Positions 18,556 to 26,576 of a stretch of 64,000 nt of DNA are shown here, piece by piece. The notes under the pieces were generated by a model. It did not search any database. It saw only the letters and a program-made list of their open reading frames with translations, and was not told the DNA's origin. The position numbers and the translations under genes were made by a program. Source of the stretch: Pseudomonas mangrovi (GTDB lineage: Bacteria; Pseudomonadota; Gammaproteobacteria; Pseudomonadales; Pseudomonadaceae); the NCBI RefSeq assembly GCF_003052585.1, contig NZ_QASN01000002.1:310001-374000 (forward strand). The letters run 5' to 3'. Within the stretch, counting starts at the first letter, position 1. Each line of letters starts with the position of its first letter.

Positions 18556-19953
18556 ATGCGCCGCCTGCTCCGCCTGCTGAAATGGACCTTCGCCCTCCTT
18601 CTGGGCCTGCCGCTCCTGGCCTACGTCGCGCTACTGCTGATCAACTGGGACGACCAACCGCCCTCGGCCGAAGCGCTGGAGATGCAGCGCATCCTCGCCG
18701 AACGGCCGGTGCCGGCGGATGACGACAATGCCTATGTCTATCTGCTGGGAATTCTGGCCGCGGACGGGGTGTCGCCGATGGAGCTGGGGCGCCGACAACT
18801 GGACTGGGCCCACGAAGTAGTCAAGCGCAGCTGGAAAGATGCCGATCCCTGGCCGCCAGAACCCGAGCTCCCTACCCAGCAGCCCCCTCGCGAGACCCGC
18901 ATTCCATCTGCACAGAAACTGATTGGCAGCTGCCCGTCATCAGAGGCCTGCTTGCCGGACTTGGCTGGCGATTCTCTGCTGCTGCACGACTGGCTGGATA
19001 GCGAGCAACTGCTGCTACAGCGCTACCTGGCGTTATTGCAGCGAACCTCCAACCATGTGCCGCTGGACCTGCTGGACATTCGCATGACCATGCCCGACTA
19101 CAGCGGCGCTTTTGATGGCCAGCGTCTGCTGATGGCACAGTCCTGGCTACTGATGCACGCCGGGGACTCCATCGCCGCGGTCGCGCTGCTGAACCAGGAT
19201 CTGACCTTCTGGCGAATGATGCAGCGAGAATCCGACACTATCCTTCAGCGGATGATCGCGGCAGCAGCCATCAGGCAACATTTCAACTGGGGGCGCGCAG
19301 TACTGGTTCAGCATCCCGAGGGGCCGCTTGCAACCCCGGCAAGCTGGAGCAATCCCTTCACCACGGAAGACCGTTCATTGGAGCGAGCGCTGGCGGCTGA
19401 ATGGCTGTTTTCCAAAAGCATGGTCGCGATGATGAAAGCGGATCACCGCATCCCTTGGGAAGACGACGCAATTGCACTCTTTTACCGCGTGCCGGGCCTT
19501 ATCACCACGCCCCTGATCCGACCCCAGACCAGCGCGAACGATTACGCAGCGCACCTGCGCGGGGTTATCGATACATCGATTACCCCGCTGCGAGACCTTC
19601 GCGAAGCGTCGGAAAAGCTTCGTCTCGGGGTGCGCTCGAAGCAGGAAAGCATCGACGCGTCGGCGCTACTGCGCGACCCGATAGGATGGTGGTTCTTTCG
19701 CCACAACGGATTTGAGCATTTCTTGGGCTACGCAGCTCGCAGCAACGACATCGAATCCATCCGCCGCGCCAGCCTGCTGCTGGTCAGCGCGGTCGCCGAG
19801 AAGATTCCGGATGAAGGCATGGCCGAGTACGTCGCCGGCCATGAACTGATCGATCCGTACAGCGAGGAGCCGTTTGGCTGGGATGCCGAGAAGGGCGTGC
19901 TGCTGGTTCCGCTGCTGCAGCAGGACGAACCACTCGCCCTGCCGCTACGCTGA
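18556..19953 (+). CDS. Hypothetical membrane-anchored protein
   Basis: 465 residues; family not recognised. A positively charged N-terminus and one hydrophobic segment (about 8-30: LKWTFALLLGLPLLAYVALLL) suggest an inner-membrane anchor with the remainder in the periplasm. The soluble part is mostly helical, with aromatic-rich stretches such as SWLLMHAGDSIAAVALLNQDLTF suggestive of a repeat-like helical fold. AGGGAAG lies 6 bases before the ATG. Its stop is immediately followed (zero gap) by the stop of the convergent cytochrome gene. No operon partner. Confidence 0.8.
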   Translation: MRRLLRLLKWTFALLLGLPLLAYVALLLINWDDQPPSAEALEMQRILAERPVPADDDNAYVYLLGILAADGVSPMELGRRQLDWAHEVVKRSWKDADPWPPEPELPTQQPPRETRIPSAQKLIGSCPSSEACLPDLAGDSLLLHDWLDSEQLLLQRYLALLQRTSNHVPLDLLDIRMTMPDYSGAFDGQRLLMAQSWLLMHAGDSIAAVALLNQDLTFWRMMQRESDTILQRMIAAAAIRQHFNWGRAVLVQHPEGPLATPASWSNPFTTEDRSLERALAAEWLFSKSMVAMMKADHRIPWEDDAIALFYRVPGLITTPLIRPQTSANDYAAHLRGVIDTSITPLRDLREASEKLRLGVRSKQESIDASALLRDPIGWWFFRHNGFEHFLGYAARSNDIESIRRASLLLVSAVAEKIPDEGMAEYVAGHELIDPYSEEPFGWDAEKGVLLVPLLQQDEPLALPLR

Positions 19954-20583
19954 TCAGGGCGTGGCCAGGGTCTGCACGTAGCTGGCCAGGGCCTCGATGT
20001 CCTGGTCGGAGAGGTTCTCCGCCACCGCCATCATCAGCGAGCCGGCACGGCTCGGGTCCTTGTCGCGGAAGCGCGTCAGCGCCTTGCGCACATAGGCGGC
20101 CGGCTGGCCGGCCAGGCGTGGCATGTCTTCCTTGCCCTGGGCCTGGGCGCCGTGGCAGGCCACGCAGGTGCGCGCGAACATCGCCTCGCCTTGCGCACGC
20201 AGCGCCTCATCCACCGGCTCGGCATGCGCTACCACCTTCTGCTGGCCGAAGTAGATGGCCACGTTGACCCGATCCTCGAGCGTCAGGTTCTTCGCCAGCT
20301 GCGACATCACATAGTCGGTGCGCTCGCCGCTGGCGAATTTTTCGAACGAATTGAACAGGTAGACCGGGTTCTGCTCGGCCAGGTTGGGAATATGCTGGCG
20401 CTTGCTGTTGCCGTTTTCGCCATGGCAGTGCACGCAGAAGCTGATCCGCTCCTGCGCCGCAGTGTAGGCCTGCTGACGCAGGGCAGGGTCGGCGTTGAGG
20501 CGGGTAAAGCGCTCCATCGCCTCCTCGCTGGCCTGGGCGGCGAGAGCCAAACAGCTCGAAAGCACAACGGCAAGAATGCGCAT
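19954..20583 (-). CDS. Diheme cytochrome c4-like protein
   Basis: Periplasmic electron carrier of 209 residues. A signal peptide covers about 1-18 (ALAAQA-SEE). Two c-type heme sites are present: Cys50-Val-His-Cys-His54 and Cys140-Val-Ala-Cys-His144, in two similar halves; Met93 and Met184/185 are plausible axial ligands. This is the cytochrome c4 layout, where the protein feeds electrons to terminal oxidases or nitrite reductases. The start at 20583 is chosen because the signal peptide begins there; the frame extends upstream to 20622. It is convergent with the preceding gene. Confidence 0.9.
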   Translation of the reverse strand: MRILAVVLSSCLALAAQASEEAMERFTRLNADPALRQQAYTAAQERISFCVHCHGENGNSKRQHIPNLAEQNPVYLFNSFEKFASGERTDYVMSQLAKNLTLEDRVNVAIYFGQQKVVAHAEPVDEALRAQGEAMFARTCVACHGAQAQGKEDMPRLAGQPAAYVRKALTRFRDKDPSRAGSLMMAVAENLSDQDIEALASYVQTLATP

Positions 20584-20717
20584 CTGAGTCGGTCCTGTGA
20601 CGGTGAAGGCGAAGATCGGCAATGGTCGCGACTATAGGTTCGCTCCGCGCCTGCTCACCCGGCGCAGATCAACAAAACCGCAGCTTTTCCCCGAGCGAGT
20701 GGCGCAAGGGCGCAGGT

Positions 20718-20745
20718 CCGCGGAAAATCCCTATACAATCCGCGG
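20718..20745 (+). promoter_or_regulatory. yjdM promoter flanked by CCGCGG palindromes
   Basis: TATACAAT near 20732-20739 looks like a -10. It is flanked by two identical palindromes CCGCGG (20718-20723 and 20740-20745), 16 bases apart. This could be a protein-binding pair or chance in GC-rich DNA. Confidence 0.35.
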
Positions 20746-20773
20746 CTTTTCCACCGCAACCAGGACCCCTTGC

Positions 20774-21115
20774 ATGAGCACCCTGCCCCCCTGCCCCAAA
20801 TGCGGCTCCGAATACAGCTACGAGGACGGCAGCCAGCTGGTCTGCCCGGAATGTGCCCACGAATGGTCACCAGATGGCGAGCAGGCTGCCGCTGAAGGGG
20901 AGCGCGTCATCCGCGATGCGGTCGGCAACCTGCTGCAGGATGGCGACAGCGTCAGCGTGATCAAGGACCTCAAGGTCAAGGGCTCCTCGCTGGTGGTAAA
21001 GGTCGGTACCAAGGTGAAGAACATCCGTCTGTGCGATGGCGACCACGACATCGATTGCAAGATCGACGGCATCGGCGCGATGAAACTCAAGTCGGAGTTC
21101 GTTAAAAAGGTCTGA
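20774..21115 (+). CDS. yjdM: YjdM/PhnA-family zinc-ribbon protein
   Basis: 113-residue cytoplasmic protein. An N-terminal zinc ribbon uses Cys7, Cys10, Cys24 and Cys27 ([17 protein letters not shown]). The C-terminal PhnA domain includes [17 protein letters not shown] and GTKVKNIRL. The family was once linked to phosphonate use but its activity is unclear. The ATG at 20774 is used because the protein begins at [10 protein letters not shown] as in relatives; the frame continues upstream without homology. Monocistronic, with a -10 element 35 bases upstream. Confidence 0.93.
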   Translation: MSTLPPCPKCGSEYSYEDGSQLVCPECAHEWSPDGEQAAAEGERVIRDAVGNLLQDGDSVSVIKDLKVKGSSLVVKVGTKVKNIRLCDGDHDIDCKIDGIGAMKLKSEFVKKV

Positions 21116-21198
21116 CACCCCAGCAAGCGCAGCCAGCCCGGCTATCCTCAGCGAAACGCTGCCGTCGCGCCGACGGCTTCCACTGGGCGGGTGCCAGC

Positions 21199-21924
21199 AT
21201 GCGTCCCTTTCTACTCTGCTGTCTGCTTCTGCTGACGTTGCCCGCCACCGCCGAACAGTGGCGGGTGGTCGGAGACGAACAGTTCGCGCCCTACAGCTTC
21301 GTCGCCGCGGACGACGATACCCCACGTGGGTTGGATGTCGAACTGGTGGCGGCGGTGCTCGATGAAGCGGGCATCTCCTACCGGCTGCGCCTGTACCCCT
21401 GGCAGCGGGTCAAGCGCATGCTCGGTCGCGGCGAAGCGGAAATGGCCTTCCAGTTCGCCGGCACCCCGGAGCGGCATGCCGAATACCGTCTGGTCGGGCC
21501 GATCCGCACCGGCTCGACGGTGTTCATCACCAGCACCCGCACGGCGATCAAGGAATGGCAGGAGTTCGAAGACCTCAGCCCCTACGTGATCGGCCAGGTC
21601 CGTGGCTATGCCTACGAAGACGCTTTCGACCATGCCGACCTGGCGCGCGACAGCAGCGCGCAGAACCCGCGCCAGCTGGTCTCGATGCTGCTGGCCGGGC
21701 GCATCGACATCATCGTTGGCGATCATAACCAGCTGATCTACTTCATTCGCGAACAACGCGCCGAAGAGCGGGTCCGGGTGCTGGCAAAGCCGCTGGTGCA
21801 AATGCCCCGCTACGTCGCCTTCGCCAAAGCCGACGTAGCGCGCGCGGAGCAATTTTCCGCGGCCCTACTGCGCCTGCAGCAGAGTGGCGCGCTGGAGCCT
21901 ATTTTCGGCCGCTGGGCCCCGTAA
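21199..21924 (+). CDS. Periplasmic solute-binding protein, family 3 type
   Basis: 241 residues with a signal peptide (about 1-18, LPATA-EQWRV). It has the bilobed SBP_bac_3 pattern: FAPYSFVAADDDTPRGLDVELVAAVLDEAG near the N-terminus, then LYPWQRVKRMLGRGEAEMAF and the closing QQSGALEPIFGRWAP. No ABC permease or ATPase is next to it, so it may be an orphan binding protein or a sensor-like protein of the kind common in Pseudomonas. Ligand not predictable by eye. Confidence 0.88.
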   Translation: MRPFLLCCLLLLTLPATAEQWRVVGDEQFAPYSFVAADDDTPRGLDVELVAAVLDEAGISYRLRLYPWQRVKRMLGRGEAEMAFQFAGTPERHAEYRLVGPIRTGSTVFITSTRTAIKEWQEFEDLSPYVIGQVRGYAYEDAFDHADLARDSSAQNPRQLVSMLLAGRIDIIVGDHNQLIYFIREQRAEERVRVLAKPLVQMPRYVAFAKADVARAEQFSAALLRLQQSGALEPIFGRWAP

Positions 21925-22143
21925 CTGCTCGCTTCCAGCACCCCCTCGGGATTACACGGAATTTACTCAGCGCGCTGCAATGACACCCGCCAGGACTGGT
22001 CTGATGAAGCGTCCTGGCCGGCCTGTTCGAGCGCATAGCCAGGCACGGCGAAACCGCAGCGAAACCCGGTCGCAGTCGCGACCCGACGCCGGTTTCATGT
22101 CCTGACGGGAGCGATCACTCCCGTTGCAATCAGGAGTACCGCC

Positions 22144-22521
22144 ATGCTTCGCCAACTGCCACGTACGCTTCTGCTTACAGCCTGCCTGCTACTGGCCAAC
22201 CAGGCCGTCGCCGGTGATCGCAACGATTGGGTCGTCGGAGCGATCGCCGGTGCCGTGATCGGCAGCGTCGTCGCCGGCCACCAGTCCGACCGGCGCCACT
22301 ACGATCACCACCGGCACTACCGCGCCGCGCCGCCTCCACGGGTGGTCTACTACACACCCCCACCGGTTCACTATCAGCCTTACCCGGTCTACGTCGTTCC
22401 GCGACACGGCTACCGTGACGGACAGCACTATCGCCCGCACCGCTACCACTCCGACCGCCACTACCATGGGCATCGCTACCATGATCGCGGGCATCGCAAT
22501 CACGACCATCGCCGCTGGTGA
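22144..22521 (+). CDS. Secreted His/Tyr/Arg-rich protein with glycine-zipper segment
   Basis: 125 residues. A signal peptide covers about 1-23 (ANQAVA-GDR), then a glycine-zipper-like hydrophobic stretch (VVGAIAGAVIGSVVAGH, about 30-46), then a strongly basic tail very rich in His, Tyr, Arg and Pro (for example HYHGHRYHDRGHRNH) to the end. Roughly a quarter of the tail is histidine, so metal binding or surface adhesion is possible; this is inference from composition. AGGAG lies 5-9 bases before the ATG. It is convergent with the following lipoprotein gene. Confidence 0.8.
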   Translation: MLRQLPRTLLLTACLLLANQAVAGDRNDWVVGAIAGAVIGSVVAGHQSDRRHYDHHRHYRAAPPPRVVYYTPPPVHYQPYPVYVVPRHGYRDGQHYRPHRYHSDRHYHGHRYHDRGHRNHDHRRW

Positions 22522-22530
22522 ACGCCGCGG

Positions 22531-22550
22531 AGCCGGCCCCGGAGCCGGCT
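22531..22550. terminator. Hairpin between convergent genes
   Basis: AGCCGGC (22531-22537) pairs with GCCGGCT (22544-22550) over a 6-base loop. It lies in the 34-base gap between two convergent genes and lacks a clear T-tract. Confidence 0.5.
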
Positions 22551-22555
22551 TCGCT

Positions 22556-23314
22556 CTACTGCACCGGCAGCAGGTTCATGAACAGCAGACCCTGGGCGTA
22601 GTTCACCCCGATCCGCCGATAGCGTTCTTCGAGCATGTGGGTGAGCAGATCGAGGCGGGCGGTCATCTTGCCGAACTCCACCGCATAGCTGAGGTTCTGC
22701 CCCTGGGCACTGATTTCGTCCGACAGCAGCAGCGGACGCCCCAGCGCGTCAGTGCGGTTGCGCAACATCCAGGCAGCCTTCTCGATATTGCGCGCGGCAT
22801 TGTGGATGAACTCGGCATTGAAGCTGTCGGTCAGGTAGAACTCGGTACGACCACCGTGGGCGGTGACCAGCATGCTACCCAGAGCATAGATGTAGGCGCC
22901 GACGCGATCCCCATGAAAATCCGGCCCCAGGGCGTAGCCGAGGGCGGCGATATCGCGACGCCCGCCCAGCTCCGGAAGGTTCTGACTGTGCTCGATCGCC
23001 TGCTGGATGCGGCGCTCGGCCGTCGCCAGGTCGGGCGCGCCACTCTTGCGCCACTCACGCGGATTGCGCAGATAGAGCTTGTGCATCAGCCGATACAGGC
23101 TGGCAAGGTTGTTGCGCATCGCCAGGGTCGCCATCCGATCGACGTCACTCTGGAACAGCTCGCCCGGATGCGCCTGACTGCGCTCCTGCAGAATCGACTG
23201 ATTGTCCAGCTTGCCGCTGCAACCGCCCAGCGCCAGCAGCAGCCCGAAGGACAGGCACAAGCCTGCCACGCGACCCGCACGCGAATCTGCAATCGGCAGC
23301 AGAGGATGATCCAT
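22556..23314 (-). CDS. Conserved hypothetical lipoprotein
   Basis: 252 residues from MDHPLLPIAD. The signal peptide ends in a lipobox LALGGC-SGKL, so the product should be a lipoprotein. The mature part is helical (SDVDRMATLAMRNNLASLYRLMHKLYLRNP, about 50-80) with a conserved-looking ALGYALGPDFHGDRVGAYIYALGSML. I do not recognise the family. The start at 23314 gives a proper signal peptide; the longer frame to 23488 has none. It is divergent from the LEA-type lipoprotein gene. Confidence 0.82.
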   Translation of the reverse strand: MDHPLLPIADSRAGRVAGLCLSFGLLLALGGCSGKLDNQSILQERSQAHPGELFQSDVDRMATLAMRNNLASLYRLMHKLYLRNPREWRKSGAPDLATAERRIQQAIEHSQNLPELGGRRDIAALGYALGPDFHGDRVGAYIYALGSMLVTAHGGRTEFYLTDSFNAEFIHNAARNIEKAAWMLRNRTDALGRPLLLSDEISAQGQNLSYAVEFGKMTARLDLLTHMLEERYRRIGVNYAQGLLFMNLLPVQ

Positions 23315-23513
23315 ATCATGCACCGCGCGAGTGATGGCGACTCTGGTACTGCAGTAAAGCGCAAAATGCCGCAGGCGACCGAGCACTGGCGCAAATGTCC
23401 GCACAGCCACGCTGGATGACAGACAGCTGCGCCGACCGCCCAGAGCCAGCGAGCGAGCAATACCATCTGCGCGCTGTCTGACCCGCATCTACCCACAGGC
23501 CTGCGAGACTGCC

Positions 23514-23981
23514 ATGCGAACATTCCATCTAGCATTTGCACTGCTGCTTTGCGGCCTGCTCAGCGGCTGCGCCAGCCTGTCCGGGCGTGATCCGTTGCAG
23601 ATCGATCTGGCGGGTATCCGCCCACTGCCGGGACAGGAGCTGGAAATGCGCTTTCTGGTCCGCCTGCGGGTCATCAACCCCAACGACACCGCGGTTTCAT
23701 ACCGCGGCATAGCGCTGGCACTGGACGTCAACGGCAAGCCGCTGGCGCGCGGCGTCAGCGATCAGAGCGGACAGGTGCCGCGCTTCGGCGAGGTGCTGCT
23801 GGACATCCCGATGAGCGTTTCGGCGTTTTCGGTCAGCCGCCAGCTGTGGAGCCTGTCCGCCACCCAGCCTGCCAGCGGCGTGCCCTATCGCCTGCACGGC
23901 AAGCTGGCTGGCGGGCCCTTCGGCAGCAGCCGCTTCAGCAATGAGGGCACGCTGGACTGGCCGCCGGCGGAGCGTCCCTGA
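23514..23981 (+). CDS. LEA type 2 / WHy-domain lipoprotein
   Basis: 155 residues with a lipoprotein signal (LLSGC-ASLSG, about 1-20). The remainder is a single immunoglobulin-like WHy/LEA14 domain: LEMRFLVRLRVINPNDTAVSYRGIALALDVNGKPLARGVS, then FSVSRQLWSL. LEA14-like lipoproteins occur widely in Pseudomonas and are linked to desiccation or envelope stress by family only. It lies 83 bases ahead of the NYN gene on the same strand. Confidence 0.88.
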   Translation: MRTFHLAFALLLCGLLSGCASLSGRDPLQIDLAGIRPLPGQELEMRFLVRLRVINPNDTAVSYRGIALALDVNGKPLARGVSDQSGQVPRFGEVLLDIPMSVSAFSVSRQLWSLSATQPASGVPYRLHGKLAGGPFGSSRFSNEGTLDWPPAERP

Positions 23982-24064
23982 ACCCAGGCGCAATCCTGCC
24001 GGCGCTGGCGGCGCGCGGGCAATCGACGTAAGGTCGAGTGATCTCCGACTACCAAGGAAGCCGC

Positions 24065-24880
24065 ATGGCCGCTCGTTCCCCCAGCCCCCGTCTGCAGAAG
24101 CACCTCGCCGTTCTGATCGATGCGGACAACGCACCGGCCGCCATCGTCGAAGGTCTGTTCGAGGAAATCGCCCGCTACGGCGTGGCCAGCGTCAAGCGTA
24201 TCTATGGCGACTGGACCCAGCCCAACCTGGGCGGCTGGAAGAAGGTGCTGCTCGATCACTCGATCCAACCGATGCAGCAGTTCGCCTACACCAAGGGCAA
24301 GAACGCGACCGACAGCTCGCTGATCATCGACGCCATGGATCTGCTCTATACCGGCCGCTTCGACGGCTTCTGCCTGGTCTCCAGCGACAGCGACTTCACC
24401 CGTCTCGCCGTGCGCCTGCGCGAGGAAGGGCTCACCGTCTACGGTTTTGGCGAGCAGAAGACGCCCAAGCCCTTCGTTTCCGCCTGCGACAAGTTCATCT
24501 ATACCGAGATCCTGCGGGCCGATGCGGCCGAAGCGGGTGCCGAGCCGGCGAGCGCGGAGCGCTCCAGCGCTGCAGCAAAAGCAGCCGAAGGCAGCGCGGC
24601 GCCCGCCGCGGCGAAGAAGCCCAAGGTGCCGGTGGAGTTCATCGCCAAGGTCATCGACGACATTTCCGACGACGATGGCTGGACCGGCCTGGGCGCCCTG
24701 GGCCAGAACATCACCAAGCTGCGCCCCGACTTCGATGCACGCCTCTATGGCTTCAGGAAACTCAGCGACCTGCTGAAGGCACAGCCGAAACGCTTCGAAT
24801 TGCAGGAGCTGGGCAGTGGCGGCAGCAGCGGCAAGCAGGTCAACGTGCGCAACCGCAAGGCCGGCAAGGGCGAACGCTGA
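24065..24880 (+). CDS. NYN-domain ribonuclease-like protein with C-terminal LOTUS/OST-HTH domain
   Basis: 271 residues. The N-terminal NYN (PIN-like) domain covers about 12-150, with acidic residues in the expected places: Asp19 and Asp21 (LIDADNAP), Asp83 (NATDSSLIIDAMD) and Asp108/Asp110 (LVSSDSDFTRLA). An Ala/Glu-rich linker (about 153-190) leads to a LOTUS/OST-HTH domain (about 193-255: PVEFIAKVIDDISDDDGWTGLGALGQNI). The architecture suggests RNA binding plus RNA cleavage. AAGGAAG precedes the ATG at 24065, preferred to 24038. It converges on the DUF4349 gene with a 27-base gap. Substrates unknown. Confidence 0.9.
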   Translation: MAARSPSPRLQKHLAVLIDADNAPAAIVEGLFEEIARYGVASVKRIYGDWTQPNLGGWKKVLLDHSIQPMQQFAYTKGKNATDSSLIIDAMDLLYTGRFDGFCLVSSDSDFTRLAVRLREEGLTVYGFGEQKTPKPFVSACDKFIYTEILRADAAEAGAEPASAERSSAAAKAAEGSAAPAAAKKPKVPVEFIAKVIDDISDDDGWTGLGALGQNITKLRPDFDARLYGFRKLSDLLKAQPKRFELQELGSGGSSGKQVNVRNRKAGKGER

Positions 24881-24907
24881 AACTCACCCCCGCCGCACCT
24901 TCAAGGG

Positions 24908-25621
24908 CTATTCGCGGATCACGAACAGCTTGGTGACGAACCACTCGGTGCCCTTGTACAGGTAACCGAGCGGCCCGTAGATGGTCCGCGGCTTGGCCGC
25001 CTGCTTCTGATAGAGGTCGACGGTCAGGGTGGCCAGTTGGACCTGGTCGCCGAGCAGGCGCAGGCGCGCTTCCATCGAGTCGATCTCCGACTGCAGGCGG
25101 TTCAGCTCGGTTTCGATCAGCAGGATGTCCTTGACCTCACGGGCCTTGGCCAGCAGCTCGCGCAGGCGATCACGCAGAGCGCGGTTGTTGGCGAGACGTG
25201 TTTCGAGGTCAACGTACTGCTCGGTAACGTCCACTCCCTTCACCTCGCGCGAACGCACCTCGCCCGTCTGCTCCAGGGTATTCAGCGCCGTCTCGAATGC
25301 CGCGCTGGGTACCCGGAAGACGAAGCGCCGGCGCTGGCTGCCGTAGTCGCCACGCTCCTCGACGTAGCCGCCAAGGTCCGCCATCTGCGAATCCAGCTGG
25401 GCGGCGGCGGCGTTCAGATCCTCCACCTCGATGCCCATCTTTGCGGTCCACACCAGCATCCTTCCGCTCGCCGCCGAGGGTGACGACTGCGCGCCAGCCA
25501 AGGGCGCAGGCGCGGACGACCCGGATCCCGGTTCGAAACCGCCCTTTGATGAGCAGCCGGCGAGACCGCCAAGCAACACCAGGCATGCCAGACCAAACCA
25601 GTGGCGAAGGTACTGCTTCAT
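24908..25621 (-). CDS. DUF4349 lipoprotein
   Basis: 237 residues. A lipoprotein signal ends at Cys23 (GGLAGC-SSKGG). A low-complexity Ser/Pro/Ala linker is followed by the DUF4349 body (about 55-215): MGIEVEDLNAAAAQLDSQMADLGGYVE, RRRFVFRVPSAAFETAL, VKGVDVTEQYVDLETRLANN, then a coiled coil (LIETELNRLQSEIDSMEARL). A C-terminal segment GPLGYLYKGTEWFVTKLF may associate with membrane. The ATG at 25621 is chosen because it opens a perfect signal peptide; the frame reaches back to 26056. Function unknown. Confidence 0.87.
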   Translation of the reverse strand: MKQYLRHWFGLACLVLLGGLAGCSSKGGFEPGSGSSAPAPLAGAQSSPSAASGRMLVWTAKMGIEVEDLNAAAAQLDSQMADLGGYVEERGDYGSQRRRFVFRVPSAAFETALNTLEQTGEVRSREVKGVDVTEQYVDLETRLANNRALRDRLRELLAKAREVKDILLIETELNRLQSEIDSMEARLRLLGDQVQLATLTVDLYQKQAAKPRTIYGPLGYLYKGTEWFVTKLFVIRE

Positions 25622-25882
25622 CCGTGAATCCTCGAAATGGCGCTCGAACGCGCGGGGCGCTGATGATAGAGCGCGCACGCCCTGATTGACGTGACTTGCG
25701 TCGCCGTCCCACTCGCTTTTTTCGACACCCACCTCTGCCACCGGCTTTCCACCAACGCGCCGCTCTGCAACGCGGCTTTTCCACCCGTACGGGTGAAGGT
25801 GGCAAATGCCGGTGCCCCGGACAATAGAACGTGCGTCCACCGCTGCAATATCAATTCGCCAGCCCTCAGGAAATACTGTTCC

Positions 25883-26536
25883 ATGAACTGCGCAACCCCA
25901 GCCGCTACCCTTCTGCGTCCCGCCGGGCGCATCCGCCAGAAGAACGTCCAGGCGATCATCGCTGCCGCCGAGGTGGAGTTCGCCAGGCACGGCTACAAGG
26001 GCACCAGCATGAACGCCATCGCCCTGGCGGCAAATCTGCCCAAGGCGAATCTGCACTATTACTTCAGCAACAAGCTGGGGCTCTACATCGCCGTGCTGAG
26101 CAACATCCTCGACCTATGGGACCAGAGTTTCAGCGGACTTGCCGTGGAAGATGATCCGGCCACCGCACTGGCTGCCTATATCCGTACCAAGATGGAGTTC
26201 TCCCGGCGCCGCCCGCTCGCCTCGCGGGTCTTCGCCATGGAGATGATCTCCGGTGGCGAGCACCTCAGCAGCCATTTCAACCAGGACTATCTGGACTGGT
26301 TCCGCGGCCGAGCCGCCGTTCTCCAGGCCTGGATCGATGCCGGCAAGATGGACCCGGTCGACCCGGTACACCTGATCTTCCTACTCTGGAGCAGCACCCA
26401 GCACTACGCCGATTTCACCAGCCAGATCGCTCGTCTCAGCGGGCGCCGGCGTCTCACCCGCGAGGACTACGAGCGCGCCGCCGACAGCCTGGTGCAGCTG
26501 ATTCTGAAAGGCTGCGGGCTGACGCCGGTGTACTGA
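25883..26536 (+). CDS. TetR-family regulator, RutR-like
   Basis: 217 residues. The N-terminal helix-turn-helix is at about 20-65 (AAEVEFARHGYKGTSMNAIALAANLPKANLHYYF). The C-terminal part (KMEFSRRRPLASRVFAMEMISGG, QAWIDAGKMDPVDP) is that of the RutR/YcdC group, whose known members respond to pyrimidine metabolites. The upstream 64 codons of the open frame are not used because RutR-type proteins begin near MNCATPAATLLRP. It lies 40 bases before the MDR oxidoreductase gene, a likely target or partner. No pyrimidine genes are visible here. Confidence 0.87.
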   Translation: MNCATPAATLLRPAGRIRQKNVQAIIAAAEVEFARHGYKGTSMNAIALAANLPKANLHYYFSNKLGLYIAVLSNILDLWDQSFSGLAVEDDPATALAAYIRTKMEFSRRRPLASRVFAMEMISGGEHLSSHFNQDYLDWFRGRAAVLQAWIDAGKMDPVDPVHLIFLLWSSTQHYADFTSQIARLSGRRRLTREDYERAADSLVQLILKGCGLTPVY

Positions 26537-26576
26537 TTCGGCGATCATCGACGCCCCCTACGCCGGAGACTCACCG

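Noticed and set aside
15957..19953. Phage-defence island around the BrxR/CapW-like regulator
   Set aside because: No restriction, BREX, CBASS or toxin gene lies next to it; neighbours are a DsbA, a Tsx-like channel and a hypothetical.
25691..25882. N-terminal extension of the RutR-like regulator (64 codons)
   Set aside because: TetR/RutR proteins begin near MNCATPAATLL; the extension has multiple Cys/His and no similarity to the family.
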